DNA of 64,000 nt from Pseudooceanicola endophyticus (GCF_018760365.1 NZ_JAHIAB010000009.1:62001-126000), one strand, 5' to 3'. Counted from the stretch's first letter, positions 1 through 8,163 are shown. A program made the numbers and translations. The notes: generated by a model from the sequence alone, not told the origin.

Positions 1-307
1 ATTGTGCAAAAATTTGCGCCCAAACACAGCTCAAAATTCGGCTGATCACGGGCCTTTTTGCCGGGATCTGCATCCGAACGCTTGACCGAATTGTGCACAT
101 GTGTGGTTTTGTGCAGGAGGTCGCACAACAACCACAGGACGATGACCATGACCGCATCCGCCTTCTTCCGTCCCCCGGCCGCGCCCGGCGCGGACCGGCG
201 CGCCGGACAGGCCCGGTCGCATGGCCTGTGCTGGCTCCGGACCGATCCCGCGGGAAGGGCGATGGCCCGGACGATCCGCTGAACGACAAAACAACAGGGA
301 AATCCAC
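1..307. other. Upstream region with TTGTGCA repeats
   Basis: No convincing gene is visible here. The heptamer TTGTGCA occurs at 2-8, 91-97 and 109-115. The last copy forms an inverted repeat with GCACAA (TTGTGC at 109-114, 8 nt, GCACAA at 123-128), and TGTGCACA at 92-99 is itself a palindrome. Repeats of this kind in front of an operon that carries its own DeoR-type regulator are plausible operators. A TTGACC hexamer at 82-87 could be a -35 element, but I see no good -10. The functional reading is inference. Confidence 0.45.
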
Positions 308-1843
308 ATGAAACTGAACCGCAGAAGCTTCCTGATGGTCACCGCTGCCATCCCGCTGACCGCCGCTCTGGGCGCGCCGCTGGCAGTCAAGGCAGGCGAG
401 ACCGGCACCATCCGCTGGCTGAGCCCCGAAAACACCACCGGCAACTGGGACCCGTCGATGAACACGACGCTGGCCAACACCCGGATCGAATTCATCGTCT
501 TCGACACGCTGCTGCGCTACCCGATGACCGGCGACGACCTGCTCAAGCCCGAGCTGCGCCTGGTCGAAAGCTACGAGATGACCGACGGCCACACCGTCGA
601 TTTCGTGCTGAAGAAGGGCATCAAGTTCCATGACGGCTCCGAGCTGACGGCCGCCGACGTCAAGGCGACCCTCGAATACTACTCGCGCGAGGGCGCGGCG
701 CGCGCCTTCTACCCCGGCCCCGTCAAGGTCGAGGTCAAGGATGACCACAGCTTCACCGTCACCACCGAGACCTTCCCCGCCCACTCCTTCCTGTTCCTGC
801 AGGTCTATTCGCCGATCCTGCGCGCTGCCGATGTCGCCACCCCCGAAAAGCTGGCGGGCAGCATGATCGGCACCGGCCCGTTCCGCTATGTCGGCACCAC
901 CACCGACGGCCACAACTTCGAGGCCTTCGCGGATTACTGGGGCGGCGCCACCGGCAACATCCAGAAAATCCAGAACCGCTACGTCCCCGATGGCAACGCC
1001 CGAATGCTGGCGCTGATGTCGGGCGAGGCCGAGGTCATCGAACGCCTTGAGCCCGAGCAGTACGACAGCCTGAAGAAGAACAAGGATGTCGCCACGCAGA
1101 AGGTGAACTCGGTCGAGAACCGCTACCTGCACTTCCGCTGCAACAAGCCGCCGTTCAACGACTACCGCGTGCGCCGCGCCGCCGCCGCCGCCATCGACCG
1201 CGAGGGGCTGCTCTCGCTGATCGGCGAGGCCGGCTACGGCGCCGACAGCGTGCTGCCGCCGATGAAGCTGGGCTCCACCCCGCAGCCCGATTACGGCAAG
1301 TACGACCCCGAGCTGTGCCAGAAGCTGCTGGCCGAGGCCGGTTATCCGGGCGGCAAGGGCCTGCCGCCGCTGGAATACATCACCTCGACCGGCTTCTACC
1401 CGAAGTCCAAGGAAATCTGCGAGGCGATCACCGCCATGCTGCAGGCCGAGGGCTTCCCGGTGACGCTGACGGTGATGGAGGTCGCCGCCTGGAACGACGC
1501 CTATTACAACGTCAACGCCGGCAACATGATCGACGGCGGCTGGGCGCCGAACTCTCCCGAGCCCAACATCCAGCTGATGCTGCAGTACTACTCCAAGGTG
1601 GGCCTGGTGACCGGCGTGAACGAGCCCGAGCTGGACAAGGTGCTGCTCAAGCAGGTGGCAGAGACCGACATGAACACCCGCGCCAAGATCATCTCGGACG
1701 AGGTGCTGCCGATGGTGGCCGAGAAGCTGCCGAACCAGGTGCTGTTCAACTCTGCCATGATGATCGCCACCGCTGCCAAGCTGACCGATGTCACCATGAC
1801 CGCCGCCGGCGACATGGACTTCACCGGCGCCACCATGGCCTGA
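308..1843 (+). CDS. ABC transporter substrate-binding protein, peptide/opine type (SBP family 5)
   Basis: Periplasmic receptor of about 511 aa that should deliver its ligand to the permeases encoded just downstream. The start at 308 is preceded by AGGGA and opens a twin-arginine signal (NRRSFLM followed by a hydrophobic stretch and an Ala-rich cleavage region), so export is probably by Tat. The body has the features of SBP family 5 (DppA/OppA/AccA): LVESYEMTDGHTVDFVLKKG, then FHDGSELTAADVKATLEYY, and the C-terminal YNVNAGNM region. It is first in an operon with two permeases and a fused ATPase. The ligand cannot be read from sequence; the DeoR/phosphatase context favours a phosphorylated sugar conjugate over a plain peptide. 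Confidence 0.9.
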   Translation: MKLNRRSFLMVTAAIPLTAALGAPLAVKAGETGTIRWLSPENTTGNWDPSMNTTLANTRIEFIVFDTLLRYPMTGDDLLKPELRLVESYEMTDGHTVDFVLKKGIKFHDGSELTAADVKATLEYYSREGAARAFYPGPVKVEVKDDHSFTVTTETFPAHSFLFLQVYSPILRAADVATPEKLAGSMIGTGPFRYVGTTTDGHNFEAFADYWGGATGNIQKIQNRYVPDGNARMLALMSGEAEVIERLEPEQYDSLKKNKDVATQKVNSVENRYLHFRCNKPPFNDYRVRRAAAAAIDREGLLSLIGEAGYGADSVLPPMKLGSTPQPDYGKYDPELCQKLLAEAGYPGGKGLPPLEYITSTGFYPKSKEICEAITAMLQAEGFPVTLTVMEVAAWNDAYYNVNAGNMIDGGWAPNSPEPNIQLMLQYYSKVGLVTGVNEPELDKVLLKQVAETDMNTRAKIISDEVLPMVAEKLPNQVLFNSAMMIATAAKLTDVTMTAAGDMDFTGATMA

Positions 1844-1853
1844 GGCCTTCCGG

Positions 1854-1878
1854 AGCGGGTCCCTGCGCGGGGCCCGCT
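1854..1878 (+). other. Intercistronic hairpin after the SBP gene
   Basis: AGCGGGTCCC at 1854-1863 pairs with GGGGCCCGCT at 1869-1878 (ten pairs, one G-T) around a 5-nt loop. There is no T-run, so it looks like an RNA stabiliser or attenuator that raises binding-protein output relative to the permeases rather than a terminator. Confidence 0.5.
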
Positions 1879-1928
1879 TCCCGCGACCCAGTCCGCGTGA
1901 CCACGATCAACGACCCCGAGGACCAGAC

Positions 1929-2915
1929 ATGATCGCCACCCTCTCCTTCCTCACGAGACGCCTGTCGCAGGGCGCGCTCATCGTCTTCCTTGCCGCGCTG
2001 ATCGTCTTCACGCTGCTGCGCATCGGCCCGGGCGACCCCGCCCGGATGCTGGCGGGCGGCCTTTCCGACCAGGCCAGCGTCGATGCCCTGTCCAAGCAGA
2101 TGGGCCTGGACGATCCCTTCATCGTCCAGTTCGGCAAGTATATCGGTGGCATCGTCACCCATGGCGACTTCGGCCATTCCTACATCCGGTCGGAAAATGG
2201 CCAGTCGGTCGGTGGCGGCCATGGCGACAGCGCCGGTGCCTCCAACCGCGCCTCCGTCATCAGCCTGATCCTGGGCCGCCTGCCGCTGAGCCTGGCCCTG
2301 GCCGCCGCGGGCCTGGGCCTGGCGCTGGTGATCTCGGCTCCGATCGGGATCTGGGCGGGGCTGAGGGCCGGGAAATGGCCGGATTCAGTCACCATCATGG
2401 GCTCTTCCATCCTGGTCTCCATGCCCAGCTTCTGGATCGCCGGCCTGCTGGTCCTGCTGGTCTCGATCAAGCTGCAATGGCTGCCGGCGGTGGGCTACAG
2501 CGGCCCGAAATACCTGATCCTGCCCGCCATCGTGCTGGCCATCGAAATGGCGCCGATCTTCATTCGCACCTGGTCCTCGGCGATCTCGAGCATGACCCGG
2601 CGCGACTTCATCCGGGTGGCCCCGGTGCGCGGCCTGGGCAGCAAGGCTGTCTTCACCCGCCACGTGCTGCGCGGCGCGGCGGTGCCCTTCATCAACACCC
2701 TCGGCGTCATGCTGACCAGCCTGATCGGCTCCCTGTTGGTGATCGAATACGTCTTCGACTTCCCCGGCCTCGGCAAGCTGACCGTGGAGGCCGTGATGCA
2801 GCGGGACTTCCCGCTGGTGCAGGCCATCGCCATCGTCATCAGCACCTTCTTCGTGCTGGTCAACATCGCCGTCGACTATGTCAGCGGCCTCTTCGACCCC
2901 CGGCTGGACTACTAA
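1929..2915 (+). CDS. ABC transporter permease, DppB/OppB type
   Basis: First inner-membrane subunit (328 aa, about six helices) of the importer fed by the protein at 308. It has the typical N-terminus of the DppB family (one helix, then RIGPGDPAR), a HGDFGHSY segment before the second membrane block, and the EAA-type loop around RGLGSKAVFTRHVLRG that docks to the ATPase. Unusually, roughly residues 88-109 are a Gly/Ser-rich insertion (GQSVGGGHGDSAG) between the GDFG segment and the usual helix start at VISLILGRLP; the family normally has a few residues there. Confidence 0.92.
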   Translation: MIATLSFLTRRLSQGALIVFLAALIVFTLLRIGPGDPARMLAGGLSDQASVDALSKQMGLDDPFIVQFGKYIGGIVTHGDFGHSYIRSENGQSVGGGHGDSAGASNRASVISLILGRLPLSLALAAAGLGLALVISAPIGIWAGLRAGKWPDSVTIMGSSILVSMPSFWIAGLLVLLVSIKLQWLPAVGYSGPKYLILPAIVLAIEMAPIFIRTWSSAISSMTRRDFIRVAPVRGLGSKAVFTRHVLRGAAVPFINTLGVMLTSLIGSLLVIEYVFDFPGLGKLTVEAVMQRDFPLVQAIAIVISTFFVLVNIAVDYVSGLFDPRLDY

Positions 2916-2931
2916 GGGAAGGCGTGTTTCC

Positions 2932-3855
2932 ATGAGCTCCGTTACCACCAACCCCGCCGCCGCCAAGCCCGCCCAGCCCTCGACCAGGGAACTGGCGATG
3001 GGCAGGCGGATCTGGCTGGCCACCCGTTCTTCTCCGTGGTTCCTGATGGGCGCCGTGCTGTTTGCCCTGCTGCTGATCATGGCCGTCGTCTCGGTCTTCG
3101 TGTTCCAGGTCGATCCGACCAAGATGAATTTCGTCGACAAGTTCAGCCCGCCGATGGGCGCCGAGGGCGCCAAGTCCCAGTTTCCGCTGGGCACCGACCA
3201 GCTGGGCCGCGACATGCTTTCGCGCACGCTGGTGGGGCTTCAGATCACCTTCCTGATCGGCCTGACCGCGACGGCGCTGTCCTTCATCATCGGCTCGGCC
3301 GTGGGTCTTTACGCCGGTTTCGTCGGCGGCAAGATCGACCAGATCCTGATGCGCATCGTCGACATCCAGATGTCGATCCCGCCGATCATCCTGGCGATCA
3401 CCATCCTGGGCCTGGCGCGCGCCACCCCGGCGCTGGTGATCTCGGTTCTGGTGCTGGCGACCTGGCCGAACTATGCCCGCCTGACGCGCTCCGGCGCGCT
3501 GGCCGAGCGCAGCCAGGAATATGTCCGCGCGGCCCGGGTTCTGGGCGCCTCCAACATCCGCATCATCCTGCTGATGGTCGCCCCGATCGCCCTGCCCCCC
3601 ATGGCCTTCGCCGCCGTCTTCGATCTGGCCCGCATGATGATCTTCGAATGCGTTCTGGACTTCCTGGGCATCGGCCTGCAGCCGCCCACCCCGACCCTGG
3701 GCGTGATCATCGCCGACGGCCGCAAGTACCTGATGAACGCATGGTGGATCGCCGTCCTGCCCGGTGTCTTCCTGATGCTGCTGCTGCTCTCGCTCAACAT
3801 GATGGGCACCGCACTTGAACGCGCCCGCAACGCCGTCTTCGAAGGAGCGAAATGA
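2932..3855 (+). CDS. ABC transporter permease, DppC/OppC type
   Basis: Second permease (307 aa). The start at 2932 is favoured over an upstream in-frame one at 2878 because that would overlap the previous gene; GGGAAGG lies upstream. Family marks include a long cytoplasmic N-terminus, one helix, the periplasmic GTDQLGRDMLSR motif typical of DppC proteins, and the EAA loop around RAARVLGASNIRIILLMV. The C-terminal block has the conserved FLGIGLQPPTPTLG motif. Its stop overlaps the start of the ATPase gene, so the two are translationally coupled. Confidence 0.93.
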   Translation: MSSVTTNPAAAKPAQPSTRELAMGRRIWLATRSSPWFLMGAVLFALLLIMAVVSVFVFQVDPTKMNFVDKFSPPMGAEGAKSQFPLGTDQLGRDMLSRTLVGLQITFLIGLTATALSFIIGSAVGLYAGFVGGKIDQILMRIVDIQMSIPPIILAITILGLARATPALVISVLVLATWPNYARLTRSGALAERSQEYVRAARVLGASNIRIILLMVAPIALPPMAFAAVFDLARMMIFECVLDFLGIGLQPPTPTLGVIIADGRKYLMNAWWIAVLPGVFLMLLLLSLNMMGTALERARNAVFEGAK

Positions 3856-5705
3856 TGACCAAAGAGCTTCTGAAAGTCACCGACCTCAGCATCGCGAATG
3901 TCGGCCCCGCGACCCCGCGGCCGATCCTGAAGAACCTGTCCCTGTCCGTCGCCGAAAGCGAGACGCTGGCGATCCTGGGGCGCAGCGGCGCCGGGAAAAG
4001 CGTGCTGGGCCGGGCGCTGATGGGCTGGGTCGACGCCCCGCTGGGCGTCACCTCGGGCCGCATCACGCTGGAAGGCCAAGACGTTCTGGGCGCCAACCCC
4101 GATGCCCTGCGCCGCATCCGTGGCACCGGCATCGGCTATGTCGGCGCCGACCCCACCCGGGTCTTCGACCCGACCCTGCCCGTGGGCCGCCAGATCGCCG
4201 ACAAGTACCGCGCCGTGCGCCCCGAGGTTTCGGCCAAAGAGGCGATGGAGCGGGTGCACGAGCTGTTCTCTCTGGTGCGCATCCCCGAGGCGCGTCACCG
4301 CATGGCCGAACTGCCGTCGAAATATTCCGGCGGCATGATCCAGCGCGCCGCCATCGTGGACGCCATGATCGGCGAGACCAAGCTGGTGATCGCCGACAAC
4401 GTCACCCAGCCGCTGGACGTGACCGTCGCCGCCCAGATCATCCGCCTGTTCCAGGATCTGCGGGAACGCCTTGGCACGGCCTTCCTCTTCATCACCTCCT
4501 CCGTGCCCACCATCAAGGACTTTGCCGACCGCATCGTCGTTATGGACCAGGGCGAGATCGTCGAGGAAGGCCCGACTCCGCAACTGCTTGCCGCGCCCCG
4601 CACCGAGGCCTCCGAGAAGCTGATCGCGCAATCGCCGCGGATCTGGGGCACCACCGCCCCGGAAAGCCTCTCGGCGGAAGACATCCGCGACATGCCCCCG
4701 GCGCTGTCGATCACCGCGCTGCGGCGCACCTACAAGGTGCCGCGCAAGGACAAGCTGTTCGGATCCGTCTTCGTGCAGGCCGTGCGCGGTGCCGATTTCG
4801 ATGTCTATCCCGGTGAAAGCCTGGCCATCGTGGGCGAATCCGGCTGTGGCAAGTCCACCCTGATGCGCCTGCTGACCTGGCTGGAGGAACCCGATGACGG
4901 CTCCGTCCAGTTCCACGGCAAGAACGTCGGCAGCTTCACCGCCAGGGAACGGTTCGACCTGCGCGCCCAGCTTCAGCTGGTGCTTCAGGATCCCTACGGG
5001 TCCATCCCGGCGCACTGGACCATCGGGCGCACGATCTCGGAATCGCTGCGGCTGCATTCGCCGCTCAAGGGCAAGGCGCGCCGCGCCAGGGTCGAAGAGA
5101 CCATGGCAGAGGTCGGCCTGGATCCGGCGCTGTATGACAAGCTGCCCTCGGGTCTCTCGGCCGGTCAGCGCCAGCGCATCAACGTGGCCCGCGCCATCGT
5201 GCTGGAACCCACCGTGCTGCTGCTGGACGAGACCTTCTCGGCGCTGGACCCGATGGAGCAGACCCCGCTGATCGAACTGTTCCGCAAGCTGCAGCGCGAA
5301 CGGTCCATCACCTGCATCTTCATCAGCCACGATCTGGCACTGGTGCGCCGCGTCGCCAGCCGCGTTGCGGTGATGTACCTTGGCCGGATTGTCGAGATCG
5401 GCTCGAACCACAATGTCTTCTCGCGCCCGCTGCACCCCTATACCCGCGCGCTGCTGTCGGCGGCCCCGACCATCGAGGACAGCCCCTACGATCCGAACGA
5501 ATGCCTGGTCGATGGCGAACCTCCCTCGCCGATCCGGCTGCCCAAGGGCTGCGCCTTCGCGGATCGCTGCCCGGTGGCCCAGGAGGCCTGCATGAGCTCC
5601 GATCCGGAGCTGATGCGCGCCTCCGAACGCAGCCGCGTCGCCTGCCACTTCCCGCTGGCGGCCCTTGAACCGGCCTCGGTCAAGGACGCGGCCCATGTGG
5701 GCTAA
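3852..5705 (+). CDS. Fused double ABC ATPase with degenerate first nucleotide-binding domain
   Basis: One 617-aa chain carries both ATPase domains (DppD-DppF-like fusion). Domain 1: Walker A GRSGAGKS (43-50) is intact, but the Q-loop glutamine is Ala99 (YVGADP), the Walker B glutamate is Asn183 (IADNVTQPLD) and the H-loop histidine is Ser216 (FITSSV); its signature YSGGM (158-162) looks normal. Domain 2: Walker A GESGCGKST (328-336), Gln379, Asp459-Glu460 and His493 are present, but the signature is LSAGQ (435-439) instead of LSGGQ. The lesions therefore fall on the same composite ATP site, as in asymmetric ABC transporters with one catalytic and one structural site. The C-terminal Cys-rich tail (CAFADRCPVAQEAC) is typical of oligopeptide ATPases. 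Confidence 0.92.
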   Translation: MMTKELLKVTDLSIANVGPATPRPILKNLSLSVAESETLAILGRSGAGKSVLGRALMGWVDAPLGVTSGRITLEGQDVLGANPDALRRIRGTGIGYVGADPTRVFDPTLPVGRQIADKYRAVRPEVSAKEAMERVHELFSLVRIPEARHRMAELPSKYSGGMIQRAAIVDAMIGETKLVIADNVTQPLDVTVAAQIIRLFQDLRERLGTAFLFITSSVPTIKDFADRIVVMDQGEIVEEGPTPQLLAAPRTEASEKLIAQSPRIWGTTAPESLSAEDIRDMPPALSITALRRTYKVPRKDKLFGSVFVQAVRGADFDVYPGESLAIVGESGCGKSTLMRLLTWLEEPDDGSVQFHGKNVGSFTARERFDLRAQLQLVLQDPYGSIPAHWTIGRTISESLRLHSPLKGKARRARVEETMAEVGLDPALYDKLPSGLSAGQRQRINVARAIVLEPTVLLLDETFSALDPMEQTPLIELFRKLQRERSITCIFISHDLALVRRVASRVAVMYLGRIVEIGSNHNVFSRPLHPYTRALLSAAPTIEDSPYDPNECLVDGEPPSPIRLPKGCAFADRCPVAQEACMSSDPELMRASERSRVACHFPLAALEPASVKDAAHVG

Positions 5706-6459
5706 GGACCGCCACCACCTGATCCTCGCCAAGCTCTCGGTCGCCGAGCGCGTCAGCGTGGACGAGCTGGTGGTGGACATGCAGGTGTCGCGCGAAACCA
5801 TCCGCCGCGACATCGTCCAGCTGGAGGGCGAGGGGCGCCTGCGCCGCGTCCATGGCGGGGCGGAACGCGCGGCGGTGCAGAACGAACCGATGTTCGAGGA
5901 CCGCAAGCGCGTCAATGCCGCCGCCAAGAAGCGCATCGGCATTGCCGCCGCGCGCCTTGTGCAGCCGGGGATGATGGTGGCGCTGGATGCCGGCACCTCG
6001 ACGCTGGCCTTCGCCACCGCCATGGCGGGCATTCCCGACGTGGCGGTGATCACCAACTCGGTCGATGCCGCCCATGCGATCCTCGCGATCCGGCCCGATG
6101 CCGACATGGTGCTGATCGGGGGCCGCGTGGTCCCCGAGATCCCCGGCACCTTCGGAGAGATGGCCACCACCCAGATGCGCCGGCACAGCGCGGACCTCGC
6201 GATCTTCTCGCCGGTCGCGGTCTCGGCGGACCGCGGCGCCACGGATTTCCACATGTCCGAGGCCGATTTCGCCCGCGCCATGATCACCTCTTCGAAGAAG
6301 GTGGTGGCGCTGGCGGACGGATCGAAACTGGGCGGCGTCAGCCGGGTCGAGGTCTGCACCTGCCGCGAGATCGACACCCTCGTCACCGACAAGAGCGCCG
6401 ATGCGGCGCGGCTGGATCCGCTCAGGGTGGCGGGTCTGGCGGACATCATTACCGCTTAA
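5695..6459 (+). CDS. DeoR/GlpR-family transcriptional repressor
   Basis: About 254 aa. An N-terminal DeoR winged helix (VSVDELVVDMQVSRETIRRD, then the GRLRRVHGGA wing) precedes the sugar-phosphate-sensing DeoRC domain (ALDAGTSTLAFA, VVALADGSKLG). The start at 5695 has AAGGA 8 nt upstream and overlaps the ATPase stop by 11 bp; an in-frame start at 5665 lacks a good site. Regulators of this family usually bind phosphorylated sugars, so its place in an importer operon that also encodes a phosphatase suggests a sugar-phosphate inducer. Its operators may be the TTGTGCA repeats near the left edge. Confidence 0.9.
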   Translation: MWAKDRHHLILAKLSVAERVSVDELVVDMQVSRETIRRDIVQLEGEGRLRRVHGGAERAAVQNEPMFEDRKRVNAAAKKRIGIAAARLVQPGMMVALDAGTSTLAFATAMAGIPDVAVITNSVDAAHAILAIRPDADMVLIGGRVVPEIPGTFGEMATTQMRRHSADLAIFSPVAVSADRGATDFHMSEADFARAMITSSKKVVALADGSKLGGVSRVEVCTCREIDTLVTDKSADAARLDPLRVAGLADIITA

Positions 6460-6478
6460 TCACTTCAGGACAGATTTC

Positions 6479-7261
6479 ATGATCCAGGATACCCGGGCCG
6501 GGCAGACCCTCGCCCTTGCCGGCGAGATGGCCGATACCGCACGCGGCATCGCGCTGGACTATTTCCGCACCACGCTGCCCTACGAGAGCAAGCAGGACGG
6601 ATCGCCCGTGACGCTGGCCGACAAGACCATCGAGGCCCGCCTGCGCGCCCTGATCGAAGGCACCTTCCCCGAGGACGGCATCGTCGGCGAGGAACAGGAC
6701 AGCGTGCGCATCGACAGCCCCCGGCTGTGGATCGTCGACCCGATCGACGGCACCAAGAGCTTCATGACCGGAATGCCGACCTTCGGCTGCCTGATCGCCA
6801 CCTACGAGGACGGCGCCCCCGATCTGGGCGTGATCGAGCTGCCGGCGCTGAACGAACGCTTCGTCGGCAAGACCGGCCGCGCGACCGAGTTCAACGGCAC
6901 CCCCTGCCACACCCGCGCCTGCACCCGCCTGGCCGAGGCCATCGTCTATGCCACCTCTCCCGACATCTTCACCGAGGCAGAGCTGGCGGCCTTCGACCGG
7001 GTGTCGAAACAGGCGGCGATCCGGCGCTTCGGGGGCGATTGCTACGCCTATGCGCTGCTGGCCTCTGGGCATGTCGATCTGGTCATCGAATCCGAGCTGA
7101 AGCCCTTCGATTACCTGGCGCTGGTGCCGGTGGTGCAGGGCGCGGGCGGCGTGATCACCGACTGGACGGGCCAGCCGCTGACGCTGGAAAGCGATGGCCG
7201 GGTCATCGCCGCCGCCACGCCCGAACTGCATGCAGAGGCGCTCGCGGCGCTGGCCCTCTGA
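6479..7261 (+). CDS. Inositol-monophosphatase-family phosphatase (HisN / AccG-like)
   Basis: 260 aa, cytoplasmic Mg-dependent phosphomonoesterase of the FIG superfamily. Metal-binding motifs visible: GEEQD near residue 75, IVDPIDGTKSF, and the later KPFDYLA aspartate. The nearest well-known families are histidinol-phosphatase HisN and inositol-1-phosphatase. In this context (DeoR repressor, opine-like importer) it more likely dephosphorylates an imported sugar phosphate than acts in histidine synthesis; AccG of Agrobacterium agrocinopine operons is the precedent I have in mind. The start has AGGA about 8 nt upstream and the gene follows the DeoR gene by 19 bp. Confidence 0.85.
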   Translation: MIQDTRAGQTLALAGEMADTARGIALDYFRTTLPYESKQDGSPVTLADKTIEARLRALIEGTFPEDGIVGEEQDSVRIDSPRLWIVDPIDGTKSFMTGMPTFGCLIATYEDGAPDLGVIELPALNERFVGKTGRATEFNGTPCHTRACTRLAEAIVYATSPDIFTEAELAAFDRVSKQAAIRRFGGDCYAYALLASGHVDLVIESELKPFDYLALVPVVQGAGGVITDWTGQPLTLESDGRVIAAATPELHAEALAALAL

Positions 7262-7292
7262 GGGGCCGCCCCCACATCCCCCGCAGCCCGAC

Positions 7293-7319
7293 ACGCCGGA
7301 TTCCCCAGGGGTCCGGCGT
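7293..7319 (+). terminator. Hairpin terminator of the first operon
   Basis: ACGCCGGA (7293-7300) and TCCGGCGT (7312-7319) form an 8-bp stem, with CCCC/GGGG pairing possible inside the loop. TTCTGCTG follows. It lies 32 bp after the phosphatase stop; the T-tract is weak. Confidence 0.6.
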
Positions 7320-7359
7320 TCTGCTGTCGCAATATTGGGCATCCGCAGGGCGCGGTTCA

Positions 7360-7378
7360 ATTTTAGGGTGCCTAAAAT
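7360..7378. promoter_or_regulatory. Distal operator palindrome upstream of the XRE-cupin gene
   Basis: ATTTTAGG-GTG-CCTAAAAT is a perfect 8-bp-arm palindrome in very GC-rich surroundings. It shares TCAATTTTAG and CTAAAA with the second site 77 bp downstream. Likely bound by the regulator encoded at 7471 (inference). Confidence 0.7.
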
Positions 7379-7437
7379 CCACACTTCGCGGCATTCTGCA
7401 TCCATTCCCCTTGCCCCAAGGGCCCCGACTCGCTCAA

Positions 7438-7454
7438 TTTTAGCCTGACTAAAA
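7438..7454. promoter_or_regulatory. Proximal operator palindrome upstream of the XRE-cupin gene
   Basis: TTTTAG-CCTGA-CTAAAA, 6-bp arms, ends 16 bp before the ATG at 7471 and abuts the ribosome-binding site GAGGAAGG (7458-7465). Over the 21 bp from TCAATTTTAG to CTAAAA, 18 positions match the distal site. Its position suits direct autorepression. Confidence 0.7.
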
Positions 7455-7470
7455 CGCGAGGAAGGATCCG

Positions 7471-8160
7471 ATGGCACCCGAACCGGCCGACACCGCAGGC
7501 AGCGTCGGCGACCGGCTGCGCCGCCGTCGCCAGGAACTGAAGCTGACGATGAAGCAGGTGGCCGAGGCGGCGGGCTTTTCCATCGGCTACATTTCCCAGA
7601 TCGAACGCGGGCTGACGACGCCATCGCTGACCGCCCTCGGGCTGGTGGCCGAGGCGCTGGACGCGCCGCTGGCGGATTTCTTCACCCAGCCTGCCGCCGC
7701 CGGTCCGGTGACCCGCCAGGGCAACCGCGCCACCTTCAGCGTCGGGCTGGGCCAGGGCACCGTCTACGAACGCCTCTCGGCGGCCTTTCCCGGCAATGTG
7801 CTGCGCTCGGTCATCATGCACGAGGCGCCCGGCCACCGCTCCGACATCACCGCCCATGACGGCGAAGAGATCTTCTACATCGTCGAGGGCGCCCTGACGA
7901 TTGAGGTCGCCGGAGAGACCTACGTGCTGAACAAGGGCGACTCGATCCATTTCAAGTCCTCGCTGCCCCATGTCAGCTGGAACCACACCACCGAACCGAC
8001 GGCGATCCTGCACACCTGCACCATCGACGTCTTCGGCGACGACCGGCACCCCCATGCCCCCTCCGGGGACCGCCTGTCGCTGCGCCGCGCGGGCAAGAAG
8101 GCCCAGACCATAACACCGGCACAGACCGGCCAGGGAACCCTGGACAACCAACAGGAGTAA
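7471..8160 (+). CDS. XRE-family regulator with C-terminal cupin sensor
   Basis: 229 aa. The helix-turn-helix is at about residues 10-65 (MKQVAEAAGFSIGYISQIER, then GLTTPSLTAL). A C-terminal cupin_2 domain carries HEAPGHRSDITAHDGEEIFY and ends near LPHVSWNHT. This HipB/PuuR-like architecture usually controls neighbouring amine, amino-acid or amide catabolism, with the cupin sensing a small ligand. The gene has a strong site (GAGGAAGG) and is 3 bp from the binding-protein start, so it is co-transcribed with the operon it probably controls. Two palindromes in its promoter are candidate operators. Confidence 0.92.
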   Translation: MAPEPADTAGSVGDRLRRRRQELKLTMKQVAEAAGFSIGYISQIERGLTTPSLTALGLVAEALDAPLADFFTQPAAAGPVTRQGNRATFSVGLGQGTVYERLSAAFPGNVLRSVIMHEAPGHRSDITAHDGEEIFYIVEGALTIEVAGETYVLNKGDSIHFKSSLPHVSWNHTTEPTAILHTCTIDVFGDDRHPHAPSGDRLSLRRAGKKAQTITPAQTGQGTLDNQQE

Positions 8161-8163
8161 GTG

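Noticed and set aside
142-282. 46-codon reading frame beginning MTMTASAFFRP as a leader peptide for the first operon
   Set aside because: It has AGGA upstream but its Pro/Arg-rich composition looks non-coding and there is no attenuator-like pattern.
3471-6449. 992-codon open frame on the minus strand
   Set aside because: It is antisense to three well-supported genes and its translation is rich in Arg, Ala and Gly without domains; GC-rich codon bias leaves such frames open.
6479-7261. Assignment as the biosynthetic histidinol-phosphatase
   Set aside because: Sequence alone permits it, but the operon context with an importer and DeoR repressor makes a catabolic phosphatase more likely; no his genes are nearby.
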